From positions 1 through 64,000 of the forward strand of contig JALCLX010000006.1 in the NCBI GenBank assembly GCA_022648165.1: a stretch of DNA of 64,000 nt, read 5' to 3'. Shown piece after piece: positions 39,650 through 49,088 of the stretch; within the stretch, counting starts at the first letter, position 1, and each line of letters opens with the position of its first letter. A program made the position numbers and the translations under genes. This DNA comes from Ancrocorticia sp. (GTDB lineage: Bacteria > Actinomycetota > Actinomycetes > Actinomycetales > Actinomycetaceae). The notes under the pieces were generated by a model. That model was not told the DNA's origin. It did no database searches and saw only the letters and a program-made list of their open reading frames with translations.

Positions 39650-40654
39650 TCAGAACGCGATCAGAACCTTTCCTGACTCTTCTGAATTGCGTGCAATCTC
39701 GAAGGCTTTCACGGCCTCGTTTACGGGGACCTCGTGCGTGATGACCTTCTCGATCTCCGGGTGCTCAGCGAGCATCACAACGGCGTCATCTATCTCGTTG
39801 TAGAACCGGAAACTTCCGCGGACATCAATTTCCTTGGAAACCATGGCCGCAAGGTTGACCGGGCGCGCCTCGTCCGGCAACATACCGACCTGAACGATCG
39901 TTCCAGCCTTGCGGACCGCTTTGAACAGAGGAGAAATTGCGGCCGGAACACCTGAGCATTCAAAGACGATATCAAACGCCTCATCCGGCAATTTCTCTTC
40001 TGAAACCTGAAAAACAGCGTCGGCTCCGAGTGCCTTCGCCCGGCTCAACGGGCCTGGCAACACGTCCGACGCGGCGACGCTTGCCGCACCAGCGGACTTG
40101 GCGGCAGCAAGAACAAGCAACCCAATCGGACCGGCGCCCGAGACAAGGATGCGCTGGCCCTTTACTCCATGTGCGCGGTTAAGTGCATGGAGTGCAACCG
40201 AAAGGGGTTCAGACAGAGCCGCGCGCCGCACGGGCAGGCCTTCCGGAAGAACGCGGATCATGTCCTTATCAACGATGATGAATTCCTTCGCGCCGCCCTG
40301 GGTGTGCGGCCACGTGGATGCCGAACCAAGGTAGTCGCCTCCCGGCCACAGGTGAGGACGATCCTCGATACCTGGAAGTGAATGGCCAAAATGAGCGGGG
40401 TGGATCGTAACTGGCGTGCCCGCGGCGAACTGTCCGCTGGGATCCAGATCCACAACGCCGGAGAGCTCGTGCCCTGGCGACAGCGGCTCACGTACAACGT
40501 ATTCGCCATTCGCCCCGTTGAAATAATAATGGATGTCCGATCCGCAGATCCCGACATACTTAATCGCTACACGCACCTGGCCTTCCTTGGGCTCCGGTGT
40601 GGGGACATCGACGAGCTTCATGTCCTCTTTGCCGTAAATTGACAGTGACTTCAT
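39650..40654 (-). CDS. Zn-dependent medium-chain dehydrogenase (L-idonate/L-gulonate 5-dehydrogenase-like)
   Basis: VGICGSDIHYYFNGANGEYVVREPLSPGHELSG, LVSGAGPIGLLVLAAAKSAGA. Confidence 0.88.
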   Translation of the reverse strand: MKSLSIYGKEDMKLVDVPTPEPKEGQVRVAIKYVGICGSDIHYYFNGANGEYVVREPLSPGHELSGVVDLDPSGQFAAGTPVTIHPAHFGHSLPGIEDRPHLWPGGDYLGSASTWPHTQGGAKEFIIVDKDMIRVLPEGLPVRRAALSEPLSVALHALNRAHGVKGQRILVSGAGPIGLLVLAAAKSAGAASVAASDVLPGPLSRAKALGADAVFQVSEEKLPDEAFDIVFECSGVPAAISPLFKAVRKAGTIVQVGMLPDEARPVNLAAMVSKEIDVRGSFRFYNEIDDAVVMLAEHPEIEKVITHEVPVNEAVKAFEIARNSEESGKVLIAF

Positions 40655-40686
40655 CGTCTTTACTCCTTCGTTATCGTGTCTGAAGC

Positions 40687-41769
40687 TCAGCCGCGTTCTT
40701 TGATCTTGCTAATTGCCTCGTACAAACCGTTCAGATACACGGCACCAAGTGCCCTGTCATACAACGGGTAGCCTGGGCGTCCGGTCTCGCCCCAGATCAT
40801 GCGGCCGTGATCGGGCCGCACATACACATCCGGGCACGTATCGTGGATTGCCTCCATGATGGCTTCCATATCCAAACTGCCTGCAGCCGAAAGATGGGCA
40901 GATTCCTGGAAGTGCTTCTCACCCTCCAAGTACTTAACGTTGCGAACGTGCGCTGCAGCGATCTTGCCGCGCTCGCCAAATTCGCGGAATATCGCCGGAA
41001 CGTCGTTACTCGGCTTCGATCCAAGCGAACCGGAGCATATGCACAGGGCATTGGAATCTGAATCAACCATGCGCACAATCGCGTCCAAATCATCCCTGGT
41101 ATTGCAGATCCGCGGAATCCCAAACATATCCCACGCGGGATCATCCGGATGCACGGCCATGCGGATACCCGCCTTCTCACAGGTCGGGATGATTCCCTCA
41201 AGGAAGTACTTGTAGTTCGCGCGCAGCTTCTCCGGGGTCATACCCTTGTACAAATCCAAAACTTCGGCGAGTTTCCCCAGGCGTTCTGGCTCCCATCCAG
41301 GCAGCGTGAACCCTCCCGAATCCCTTGCCGTACGCTGCACGATCTCCAGAGGGGTCATCCCCTCCACATCGGCATGGTTATAGTACATGCACGTAGACCC
41401 ATCCTCGTTCTGGTGGTACAGCTCCGTACGCAACCAATCGAAGACGGGCATAAAGTTGTAAATCACAACCTTAATTCCGTACTTCCCCAGGTTCTCCAGT
41501 GTGGTGCAGTAATTGGCGATGTATTCGTCACGCGAAGGCAAGCCAAGCTTGATGTCTTCGTGGACATTGACCGACTCAATCACTTCGCATTCGAGACCTG
41601 CACCGTGGACCTCATCCACCAGGTTCTTGATCTCCTCTTCAGGCCACACCTCACCGGCCGCATACTGATCAAGGACCCCCATGATGCCGGTCATGCCCGG
41701 GATCTGCCGAACATACTGCAGCGGAATCGGATCCGACGCCTTGCCAAACCACCGGAATGTCATCTTCAT
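40687..41769 (-). CDS. uxuA: Mannonate dehydratase
   Basis: [62 protein letters not shown]. Confidence 0.94.
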   Translation of the reverse strand: MKMTFRWFGKASDPIPLQYVRQIPGMTGIMGVLDQYAAGEVWPEEEIKNLVDEVHGAGLECEVIESVNVHEDIKLGLPSRDEYIANYCTTLENLGKYGIKVVIYNFMPVFDWLRTELYHQNEDGSTCMYYNHADVEGMTPLEIVQRTARDSGGFTLPGWEPERLGKLAEVLDLYKGMTPEKLRANYKYFLEGIIPTCEKAGIRMAVHPDDPAWDMFGIPRICNTRDDLDAIVRMVDSDSNALCICSGSLGSKPSNDVPAIFREFGERGKIAAAHVRNVKYLEGEKHFQESAHLSAAGSLDMEAIMEAIHDTCPDVYVRPDHGRMIWGETGRPGYPLYDRALGAVYLNGLYEAISKIKERG

Positions 41770-43382
41770 GCGACATGCATCTCCTCATCGAGCGTCTTGC
41801 GAACTGCACCAACACCGGCGATCAACCGGCCGAAATACTTTTCCGCAGCCTTCCCCAAAGGCGTGGTGTACAGATCAACAGCGAAAATCGTTGGATTCGA
41901 AAGAATCGGGGCGAGTGTTTCGTGGATCTGCTCTGGCGTGAGCGAATCACCCAATGAAATTCCTGCTACGTGCGCCATCAGTTCGTCCAGTAGCGGATCG
42001 GTAGACGGAACGAAGGGGGCGCCGTCGTCGGCAATTCCCATCAAATAACGGCACCACAGGGCGAAAACTAAGGGCATTGCAGTCAGCTGGGACAGATCGA
42101 GGCCACGCGCGATATACGCCTTTATCGTCTCTCCAAATCGAATCGGAATCTTCTGTGAGGTATCCATAGCAATTCTGGCCGGATCATCAGGCAGATATGG
42201 GTTCGGGAAGCGCACATCCAAGACTTCGTGGAGGAACTTCGCCGGAGAAACGATGCCCGGATCAACCACAACGGGTAGGCCTTCATCCCAACCAAGCCGA
42301 TGTACCAGGGCAGAAAGCGCAGGATCGCGCATCTCCTCATCAATCGTGTGGAACCGCAGCAGACATCCCGATACCGCTAAGGCAGTATGCAGCGGATTCA
42401 GGCACGTTGTCACCTTCATGTGCTCAAAATCGTCGCATACGGAACGATCGGTGATGATTACACCGGTTTCTTCGAAAGGTGGCCGTTCTGCCGCGAATGC
42501 GTCTTCAACGATCAAGTACTCGGTTGGCTCCGAATTGACGAAACCCGCCAAAGGAGTACGGCCCAGCATCGTGATCTCCATGTCTTCGAAGCCCAGATCC
42601 TTCAGCTGCTGGGCGATTGAAGCGTTCGGCCGCGGCGTGATCTTGTCAATAACCGAGATTGGGAAACCTACATGATGCCGATCTTTTACCCATGCCACGA
42701 AATCGTCACTCACGGTTCCCGCACGATGCCAGCCTTCAACGATGGTGAGGATCGAATCTTTTAGAACATCGCCGTTGTGGCTGAAGTTATCACAGCTCAT
42801 AAGGGTGATTGGCGCAGCGCCCGATTCGAAGCGATGAAGCAGCAAGCTTGCCACCAGTGCCATCGTATGCGCCTGATAAACGTGCGGATCAGCCAGGAAG
42901 GTGTTGCGCACAACGGGCAATAAGGCACCAGCGGAGTCTTTCACCGCATAACCCTTCTCCGTGATCGTGAAACTGACAAGCGTCACCTCCGGGTTCTCAG
43001 CGATGCGAACAAGCCGTTCGAAATCTGCCGTGCGGCGTGGCGCCAGTCCTTCGCTAATTCCGGCGATCACTTGACGATCCTGCGTCCCATCCTCGTGGAG
43101 GATCACGCCCAAACTCATCAGATCGTGAGCCTTGAGTTGAATATCCAGCTCATTTGGATCCAAAGGGACAACTGCAGTGACCGGCCAGAAATGGCCCGCC
43201 TCGATCATCTGCTGGGCCAGGCGCGCCAAAAAGACTCGAAATATGTTCCCTGGGCCAAAGTGGATCCACCGCGGGCGCGCCGAACCCTGTTCTTGCATCT
43301 TCTGGACGTCAAATGACGGCATGACGATTCCAGCCTGTGTAAATGCGCCCGTATCCGCGAGCCCTTCGCAATTGAGTCTCAT
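41766..43382 (-). CDS. Mannitol dehydrogenase family oxidoreductase, paralog 2
   Basis: [47 protein letters not shown] overlap with uxuA. Confidence 0.88.
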   Translation of the reverse strand: MRLNCEGLADTGAFTQAGIVMPSFDVQKMQEQGSARPRWIHFGPGNIFRVFLARLAQQMIEAGHFWPVTAVVPLDPNELDIQLKAHDLMSLGVILHEDGTQDRQVIAGISEGLAPRRTADFERLVRIAENPEVTLVSFTITEKGYAVKDSAGALLPVVRNTFLADPHVYQAHTMALVASLLLHRFESGAAPITLMSCDNFSHNGDVLKDSILTIVEGWHRAGTVSDDFVAWVKDRHHVGFPISVIDKITPRPNASIAQQLKDLGFEDMEITMLGRTPLAGFVNSEPTEYLIVEDAFAAERPPFEETGVIITDRSVCDDFEHMKVTTCLNPLHTALAVSGCLLRFHTIDEEMRDPALSALVHRLGWDEGLPVVVDPGIVSPAKFLHEVLDVRFPNPYLPDDPARIAMDTSQKIPIRFGETIKAYIARGLDLSQLTAMPLVFALWCRYLMGIADDGAPFVPSTDPLLDELMAHVAGISLGDSLTPEQIHETLAPILSNPTIFAVDLYTTPLGKAAEKYFGRLIAGVGAVRKTLDEEMHVA

Positions 43383-43666
43383 TAGATCCTCGTTGAACTA
43401 AACTCACTGTTGTTCCGCTATGTGAAACTCTTGTTTCTGTGTGCGAAACTGACAATATCCGACAGATAGCAGAAATCCCATGCCCATCGCAAATATGAGA
43501 GATAGCTCATATATCGCGAAGTACGCCGTTGCCTGGTTTGTAAATGCGGTTGCGCGAAGTTCGGCACGCAAGCCGCTCTTGGTGCAGAACCGCGCAGATA
43601 GGCAAAGGCCGGCGTTTGCCACCTCCGGCCCCCAATGCGCGTTACCAGCAGGAAAGCGCGTCTACA

Positions 43667-44473
43667 ATGAAACGCATGACCGCAACGAAGCCGCTCGCCA
43701 GCGTCAGCCGGGCACTCACAATCGTGGAATACCTAGCCCGGAATGATCCTGACGGTGTACCACTCACACAGATCTCCAAGGATCTCAGCCTGAATAAGGC
43801 GACCGTGTACAACACGCTTGCCACCCTCCGCGAGCACACCTGGGTGGAACAAGATGCCGTTACGGGGTACTACCGCCTCGGCGATGGCATTCTTCCCATT
43901 GCCACCTACCGCACCGCGACTCAACGCATCGTTGATGATCTTCACCCATCCCTCATTGCCATCAGCAGGCGTTTCAACGAGCTTGTCCATCTTGGCAGGC
44001 TTTCCGGAACACATATTGTCTACCTGGACAAAGTTGAGCCCGATCGCCCCATCCGGGTGGTCTCCCGTATCGGGCGCGAGGCCGTGGCGGCGCGCACCAG
44101 CTTAGGACGCGCACTCATCGCAGCTCTTCCCCCGCAACAGCGCGATATCGATTGGTATCTCTCCGATGCCGGGATCAAGCAGCTGGACGCGCGCACGCAG
44201 GAGCACCTCAAAGAATCTTTCAAAGACAACATTCGGCTTTTTGAAACGCGCGGCTGGACGCAAGAAATCGAAGAGAACGAAGCCGGGATCGCTTGCGTTG
44301 CGGTTCCCGTCCGCCTGCCCGGCGGCAGCCACCTGGCGATTTCGATTTCCACTCCTGTGGAGAGAATGCCTGAAGACGTACGTCCACAGTTTGCCCGTGG
44401 CATCGCCGAAGAGCTCGCGAAGCTGCCGCAATCTGCCGGCATTAAAATCCCCCAGGCCGCGCTTCTGCCGTAG
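43667..44473 (+). CDS. IclR family transcriptional regulator
   Basis: SVSRALTIVEYLARNDPDGVPLTQISKDLSLNKATVYNTLATLREHTWV; C-terminal IclR effector domain; divergent from sugar-acid cluster. Confidence 0.92.
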   Translation: MKRMTATKPLASVSRALTIVEYLARNDPDGVPLTQISKDLSLNKATVYNTLATLREHTWVEQDAVTGYYRLGDGILPIATYRTATQRIVDDLHPSLIAISRRFNELVHLGRLSGTHIVYLDKVEPDRPIRVVSRIGREAVAARTSLGRALIAALPPQQRDIDWYLSDAGIKQLDARTQEHLKESFKDNIRLFETRGWTQEIEENEAGIACVAVPVRLPGGSHLAISISTPVERMPEDVRPQFARGIAEELAKLPQSAGIKIPQAALLP

Positions 44474-44534
44474 TTCTGCTATCACGGCAAAAGGCCTGCT
44501 ACCGCGGGCCGTAGTTCTGCTATCACGGCAAAAG
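44467..44534. repeat. Two perfect copies of GCCGTAGTTCTGCTATCACGGCAAAAG (27 bp), 14-nt spacer
   Basis: 44467-44493 and 44508-44534; first copy contains the iclR-like stop codon. Confidence 0.95.
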
Positions 44535-44643
44535 ATTCGCCAGAAATTCGGCATCACAGTTTGGCTATGAGTGCGCCATGAGTACGGCGATTCTGCCTCT
44601 GGTTGGTCAATGGCTGCCAGAGCACTGTAAGATGGTTGAGCCC

Positions 44644-44734
44644 GGAGACGTCGCATAGTCCGGTCGAGTGCGCCTTCCTGCTAAGAAGGTAGGGGTCTAA
44701 AGATCCCTCGCGGGTTCAAATCCCGCCGTCTCCG
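44644..44734 (+). tRNA. tRNA-Ser(GCT)
   Basis: GGAGACG/CGTCTCC acceptor stem, anticodon stem-loop CCTTC-CTGCTAA-GAAGG, long variable arm, GGGTTCAAATCCC T-arm. Confidence 0.95.
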
Positions 44735-44742
44735 CGATCAGG

Positions 44743-44773
44743 CCCCGGTATTCGTTGGAATACCGGGGTTTTT
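44743..44773 (+). terminator. Rho-independent terminator after tRNA-Ser
   Basis: CCCCGGTATTC GTTG GAATACCGGGG TTTTT. Confidence 0.93.
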
Positions 44774-45095
44774 CGTTGCAATGACACTAATTCGTTCCAA
44801 GTCCCATTGTGCACTAGTATGCTCGAACACGCTCCTCACAGCACAACCCAAGGCTTTCACTCCCGCGCTGAACTACCGAAACACAAACATGCCCCCAGTA
44901 CGTTGGCGTTCCCACGAACGTAGGCAGCTGCGCCGTCGTCCACAACTTTTTCTAGCTGAGGCGGACAAACGCCCAGCAAGCAGTGCCAGGTAAACGCTCC
45001 TGAGCAAGAAAAAGCACCGCGCCGCACCCCAGCAAAAGCACCGCAGCACGCCTGGGCAAGAAAAGGCGCCGGCTCCCTACCAAATAGATTGCGCC

Positions 45096-45105
45096 ACTAG
45101 CTAGT
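45096..45105. promoter_or_regulatory. Candidate PadR autoregulatory operator (palindrome ACTAGCTAGT, within outer ATAGA...TCTAT)
   Basis: Perfect 10-bp palindrome 18 nt upstream of the PadR start; outer inverted words. Confidence 0.4.
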
Positions 45106-45123
45106 TAGGCATACTATCTATAC

Positions 45124-45561
45124 GTGGAACAAGACTCAGGCCTCACAAGTGACCAGACAGGGACAGCCCGCGCCACCTGGCCCGCAGAATGGCTGCGCGG
45201 CGCCCTCGAGCTATGTGTGCTCGCGGTCATCGCCCGCGGCAGCACATACGGATACCAGATCAGCGCCGAATTGACCAAAACAGGTTTAGGACGGATCAAG
45301 GGCGGTACCCTCTACCCACTGCTGGCGCGCCTTGAAGAGTCGGAGCTCGTCACCGTCGAATGGCGCACGGGTGGATCTGGTCCCGCCCGCAAGTACTACA
45401 CACTTTCGGAAAAAGGACACGCATACTACGGCGAACGCAGGAAGGCGTGGCTGGCTTTTTCAGACGTTATCGGCGGCACCGTCGCCGCCCACCCGGCCAA
45501 AAGCAACGCCCAACCGAGCAACGCAATACCGGCGCCAACTCCCAGGAGCACTGAAGCATGA
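45124..45561 (+). CDS. PadR family transcriptional regulator
   Basis: LRGALELCVLAVIARGSTYGYQISAELTKTGLGRIKGGTLYPLLARLEESELVTVEW. Confidence 0.93.
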   Translation: MEQDSGLTSDQTGTARATWPAEWLRGALELCVLAVIARGSTYGYQISAELTKTGLGRIKGGTLYPLLARLEESELVTVEWRTGGSGPARKYYTLSEKGHAYYGERRKAWLAFSDVIGGTVAAHPAKSNAQPSNAIPAPTPRSTEA

Positions 45562-46409
45562 AATCACGAAACACAGAACCAAGCCTTGAACAACGCCTAG
45601 CGCCATCCGTAGATCCGCATTGGGCAGAGGACTTCATCGTTGAACTCCGTATAGAAGGAGTTGCGGGCTCCGCTATCGGTGCAGCCCTTGCCGAAGTCGA
45701 ATCGCATGTTGCAGAAAGCGGCGAGACTGCGCACGAAGCATTCGGTGACCCCGTCGTCTATGCGCGCACGCTAGAACTTCCACCGGACCCCCGCCAAAGT
45801 GCTACTCGAATCGTTGGCTACGTGTCCACGACGATCGTTCAAGTAGTGGGCATGTTCATCACATTGCTGGCATTTCCATGGAGCAGTAGCACTGTGGCCG
45901 TGAGCCTCGGGAACCTTATAGCCGCACTGGTTATTGTGCTCGCTATGCTGGGATTGACGTGGTTCCTGATCTACCACATGAACGTCTTCGTAGAGCACAC
46001 GGCGTTATCCAGCCTTCTCGCCGGTCTCTATGCCGCTGCCATCGTCACAATCTCCGCCGGGGCACACTACCTTTGGGGCGCCCACGCCATTCTTGCGATA
46101 TCACACGCTGCCGTTCTTGTGATCGGACTCGCGCTGTTGGCTGGCGGGGTGGCGGCTGCCGTCGCAATTCGGCGGCGTGACGGCATCGATCGCATCACTC
46201 GTCCAGAAGAGGCCCGTCCCATCACCGGTCCAGAAGAGGCCGGTCCCATCATCGGTCCACAAAAAGAAGCTCCGCAGCAGCACGCGCAACAGGAGACTCC
46301 GCAGCAGCACGCGCATTCGTTCTGGCAACGCACGCGCTCATTGTGGGAGGCGGCATTTATCCCGATCATCACCGTTATACTCACAGTTGCCATTCAGCTC
46401 TTCGCATGA
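45558..46409 (+). CDS. Membrane protein co-transcribed with PadR regulator (HAAS-like N-terminus), low-complexity repeats before the last TM
   Basis: ATGA overlap with padR; N-terminal helical HAAS-like; 4-5 TM helices; 27-nt coding tandem repeats 46201-46254 and 46266-46319. Confidence 0.8.
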   Translation: MKSRNTEPSLEQRLAPSVDPHWAEDFIVELRIEGVAGSAIGAALAEVESHVAESGETAHEAFGDPVVYARTLELPPDPRQSATRIVGYVSTTIVQVVGMFITLLAFPWSSSTVAVSLGNLIAALVIVLAMLGLTWFLIYHMNVFVEHTALSSLLAGLYAAAIVTISAGAHYLWGAHAILAISHAAVLVIGLALLAGGVAAAVAIRRRDGIDRITRPEEARPITGPEEAGPIIGPQKEAPQQHAQQETPQQHAHSFWQRTRSLWEAAFIPIITVILTVAIQLFA

Positions 46410-46417
46410 TGCGCGCT

Positions 46418-46474
46418 GGATGGTTCCTTTCCTGCCGGATGGTTCCTTTCCTGCCGGATGGTTCCTTTCCTGCC
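46418..46474. repeat. Three perfect tandem copies of GGATGGTTCCTTTCCTGCC (19 bp)
   Basis: 46418-46436, 46437-46455, 46456-46474. Confidence 0.97.
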
Positions 46475-46738
46475 ATCTACCTCCTAATGCGGTCCCTCTT
46501 GGATGCTTCGTTATCTGCCGCGGGAGTGGACTTGTTACGCGCAAGCGAACTTAGCGGGCGACGGCGTCGCCACAACAGGCCCCCGAGCAGACTTGTTACG
46601 CGCCGCTAGGAGTTGTTACGCCTGGACCGAGGATTTTCACTATCCCGCGCATAACACCTCGCACACTCAGCCAACAACTCCACTCAAGCCAAGGGTTTCG
46701 GCCTGCTTGGGCGCATCATCGTGACTTACGCGCAACAA

Positions 46739-46834
46739 GTCCACCAGCGCCCACCCAGCCCGGTGCGTACCCGCGTAATCATCCCGGTCCACCTGCGCCC
46801 ACCCAGCCTGGTACATACGCACGTAATCACCCCA
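46739..46834. repeat. Two 48-bp tandem units (~40/48 identical), reading PPAPTQPG(A/T)Y(P/A)RNHP in one + frame
   Basis: 46739-46786 and 46787-46834; looks like a remnant of a Pro-rich coding repeat. Confidence 0.8.
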
Positions 46835-47095
46835 GTTTGCCTGCGGGCAACAGACCGGACTACGGAGCTACGGCGCCGCGGGGCTTGAGGGTGCAGGTCA
46901 ACCGGCTGCACAGTCAACCGGCTGCACGCAGCAATCCATACGTGGATCGAGCGTGCGAAGCGGTCATCACCCCACCGGGTATTATTTCTTGCTCAGAGCC
47001 AGCCAAGTGGCACCCGATCCAGACCAGCCGCACAGCCCACCCATCCAGACCAGCAGCGAACCGAAAGCTTTCCCGAATCCGGTTTCCTAATCTCA

Positions 47096-47181
47096 CAGCT
47101 CCGCAAGCCTTCGGGCAGCTCTCCACACGCCTTCAGGCAGCCCTCCGCAAGCCTTCGGGCAGCTCTCAACAAACCTTCGCG
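47096..47181. repeat. Four degenerate 20-22-bp tandem units (CAGCTCTCCGCAAGCCTTCGGG-like)
   Basis: 47096-47115, 47116-47137, 47138-47159, 47160-47181. Confidence 0.88.
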
Positions 47182-47202
47182 CCACGTTCGCCCAACGGAA
47201 AA

Positions 47203-47227
47203 CCCCGGAATCTCAACGATTCCGGGG
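47203..47227 (-). terminator. Rho-independent terminator of tRNA-Ser(TGA)
   Basis: CCCCGGAATC-TCAAC-GATTCCGGGG followed on - strand by TTTT. Confidence 0.85.
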
Positions 47228-47235
47228 CGCATCAG

Positions 47236-47322
47236 CGGAAGGTGAGGGATTCGAACCCTCGGTACGGATTCCCGCACAACGGTTTTCAAGACCGTCACAT
47301 TCGGCCGCTCTGTCAACCTTCC
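47236..47322 (-). tRNA. tRNA-Ser(TGA)
   Basis: - strand GGAAGG...CCTTCC acceptor, anticodon stem-loop ACGGT-CTTGAAA-ACCGT, GGGTTCGAATCCC T-arm. Confidence 0.95.
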
Positions 47323-47550
47323 TTTACTACGTCTGCACAAGCGAACTGCCGGCACCGGCCTCAACCAACCGGACCACACAAATCCACCGAGCTACACGCA
47401 GCACAGCTATCCTAGTCGACGCATGGCCAATTAGTCGAAAGCACTCGCAGCACGTCGATAATACTGGCACGACGTCGCTACCGCACATTGCGCCGCCCAG
47501 CAGCAACGCCACACATTTGCACGACGTCGCCGCAATCCACCTGAAGCCGG

Positions 47551-47643
47551 CCTGTCAGTCCGCAACAATTCCAGAAGCTACCCTGTCAGTCCGCAACAAT
47601 TCCAGAAGCTACCCTGTCAGTCCGCAGCAATTCCAGGAGCTAC
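47551..47643. repeat. Three tandem 31-bp units CCTGTCAGTCCGCAACAATTCCAGAAGCTAC; third copy covers the metB-like stop codon
   Basis: 47551-47581 and 47582-47612 identical; 47613-47643 has 2 differences. Confidence 0.96.
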
Positions 47644-48825
47644 AGCATCCAATGCTGCGGCAAGATCGTCGATCAGATCTTGCGTATGCTCTAATCCCAC
47701 AGAAAAACGCAGTAAACCATTGCGCTGATAGATGGGGGCAAAGTTCTCCGTGTGTGGCTCGTCTTTGCTCACTTGGACGATCAGCGATTCGTCGTGGCCC
47801 AGGGAAACGGCGGATGTCACAACGCGTAACTCGGAAACGAAGCGGTTTTGTAGTGTCGCATCGCCCTTCAATGTGAAGGCAATCATGCCGCCTGCTCCAT
47901 GGGGGAACTGCCGCTGTGCAACGTCATATTGTGGATGATGTGGCAGCCCTGGATAGTCCACGCGGGCCACTTCGGGCCGGCTTGCAAGGAATTCGGCGAT
48001 CGCCTGCGCACTTTCGGCATGCTGCCGTAGCCTCAGCGGCATCGTCACAAGCCCGCGCGTGATGAGCCATGCATTGAATGGGCTGATCACGCCACCTACA
48101 TCAACTTGCACGTCCGCACGGATCGGATCAATCAGTTCCCGGTGCCCGAGCACCGCGCCTCCCATCGCATCGCCATGCCCATTCACGTATTTCGTGAGGG
48201 AGTGGACTACAAGATCGGCACCATCGCGCAGTGGCCAATACCACCCTGGAGGGGTGAAGGTTGAATCAACGGACAAAAGCGTTCCGGCCTCATGAGCGAT
48301 GCCCGCCAGGGCGTTTATATCCGCCACTCGATTGGTGGGATTTGCAATCACTTCCGTGTGGATGAGCTTCGTCTCAGGCCTTATTGCGGCGCGAACTACA
48401 CCTGGATCGGACGTGTCCACAAAAGTTGCCTGAATGCCATATTTCTTCGGCAAAAGATCTGCGAGTAGACGCCGCAGCGCCACATAACCAATATCTGTAC
48501 AAATCACGTGGTCGCCCGCAGAAAGCACGGAAAAGAACACGGCGTGAAGCGCAGCGACGCCACTGGCAAGCACGACGGCGTCCTCGGCACCCTCCAGCGC
48601 TGCCAACCGCTGTTGCAGGTCGCGTTGGTTAACACCGGTATTCCGCGTATATAACAGCGTATCGGTACCAGACCAATTGACTGTTGTTGGATCCTCCGGC
48701 AATTCGTACGAGTTCGCCATGGTGATCGGCGTTCGGATGGCCCCGCCCATGTGGGTATTCCCGGTGTGAATTGCAATCGTTCGCCAATCAAGCGTTTCAG
48801 GCTGCATTTTGTCTGGCCGTGCCAT
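47617..48825 (-). CDS. Cys/Met metabolism PLP-dependent enzyme (cystathionine gamma-synthase/lyase family)
   Basis: HTGNTHMGGAIRTPITMANSYELP, YTRNTGVNQRDLQQRLAALEGAEDAVVLASGVAA, ADLVVHSLTKYVNGHGDAMGGAV. Confidence 0.92.
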   Translation of the reverse strand: MARPDKMQPETLDWRTIAIHTGNTHMGGAIRTPITMANSYELPEDPTTVNWSGTDTLLYTRNTGVNQRDLQQRLAALEGAEDAVVLASGVAALHAVFFSVLSAGDHVICTDIGYVALRRLLADLLPKKYGIQATFVDTSDPGVVRAAIRPETKLIHTEVIANPTNRVADINALAGIAHEAGTLLSVDSTFTPPGWYWPLRDGADLVVHSLTKYVNGHGDAMGGAVLGHRELIDPIRADVQVDVGGVISPFNAWLITRGLVTMPLRLRQHAESAQAIAEFLASRPEVARVDYPGLPHHPQYDVAQRQFPHGAGGMIAFTLKGDATLQNRFVSELRVVTSAVSLGHDESLIVQVSKDEPHTENFAPIYQRNGLLRFSVGLEHTQDLIDDLAAALDAVAPGIAAD

Positions 48826-49088
48826 TGCGCCATTCTCCTCGTCATTTCCGAAGCCGCATCCGCTCGCCACGTCACCCGTTCATCACGAATGCTCTTGGTT
48901 GAAGGCTAACGCGTTTCTCCAGCACACAGTACCAACCGTGACCACATCCACATATTTACCTACCAAACAAATTGGTTGTAACAGCCTGCCAACTGGCACC
49001 GCGTTCCTCTGCCACCCAGCTGTGCTCCACGGCGCGCTTCCAGCCTGAACAATTCCATGCGAAACACAAATGATGGCACACTGATTGC

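Noticed and set aside
41149-42048. 299-aa plus-strand ORF
   Set aside because: Antisense to uxuA and a mannitol dehydrogenase family gene; no domain sense.
44467-44534. 27-bp repeats considered as a mini-CRISPR
   Set aside because: Only two copies, 14-nt gap, overlaps a coding stop; no cas genes.
46837-47415. 192-aa plus-strand ORF between the tRNA-Ser genes
   Set aside because: Reads through the 22-bp repeats and antisense through tRNA-Ser(TGA); at most the first ~15 codons belong to a Pro-rich remnant.
47551-47643. 31-bp repeats considered as a CRISPR array
   Set aside because: Units are head-to-tail with no spacers and no cas genes nearby.
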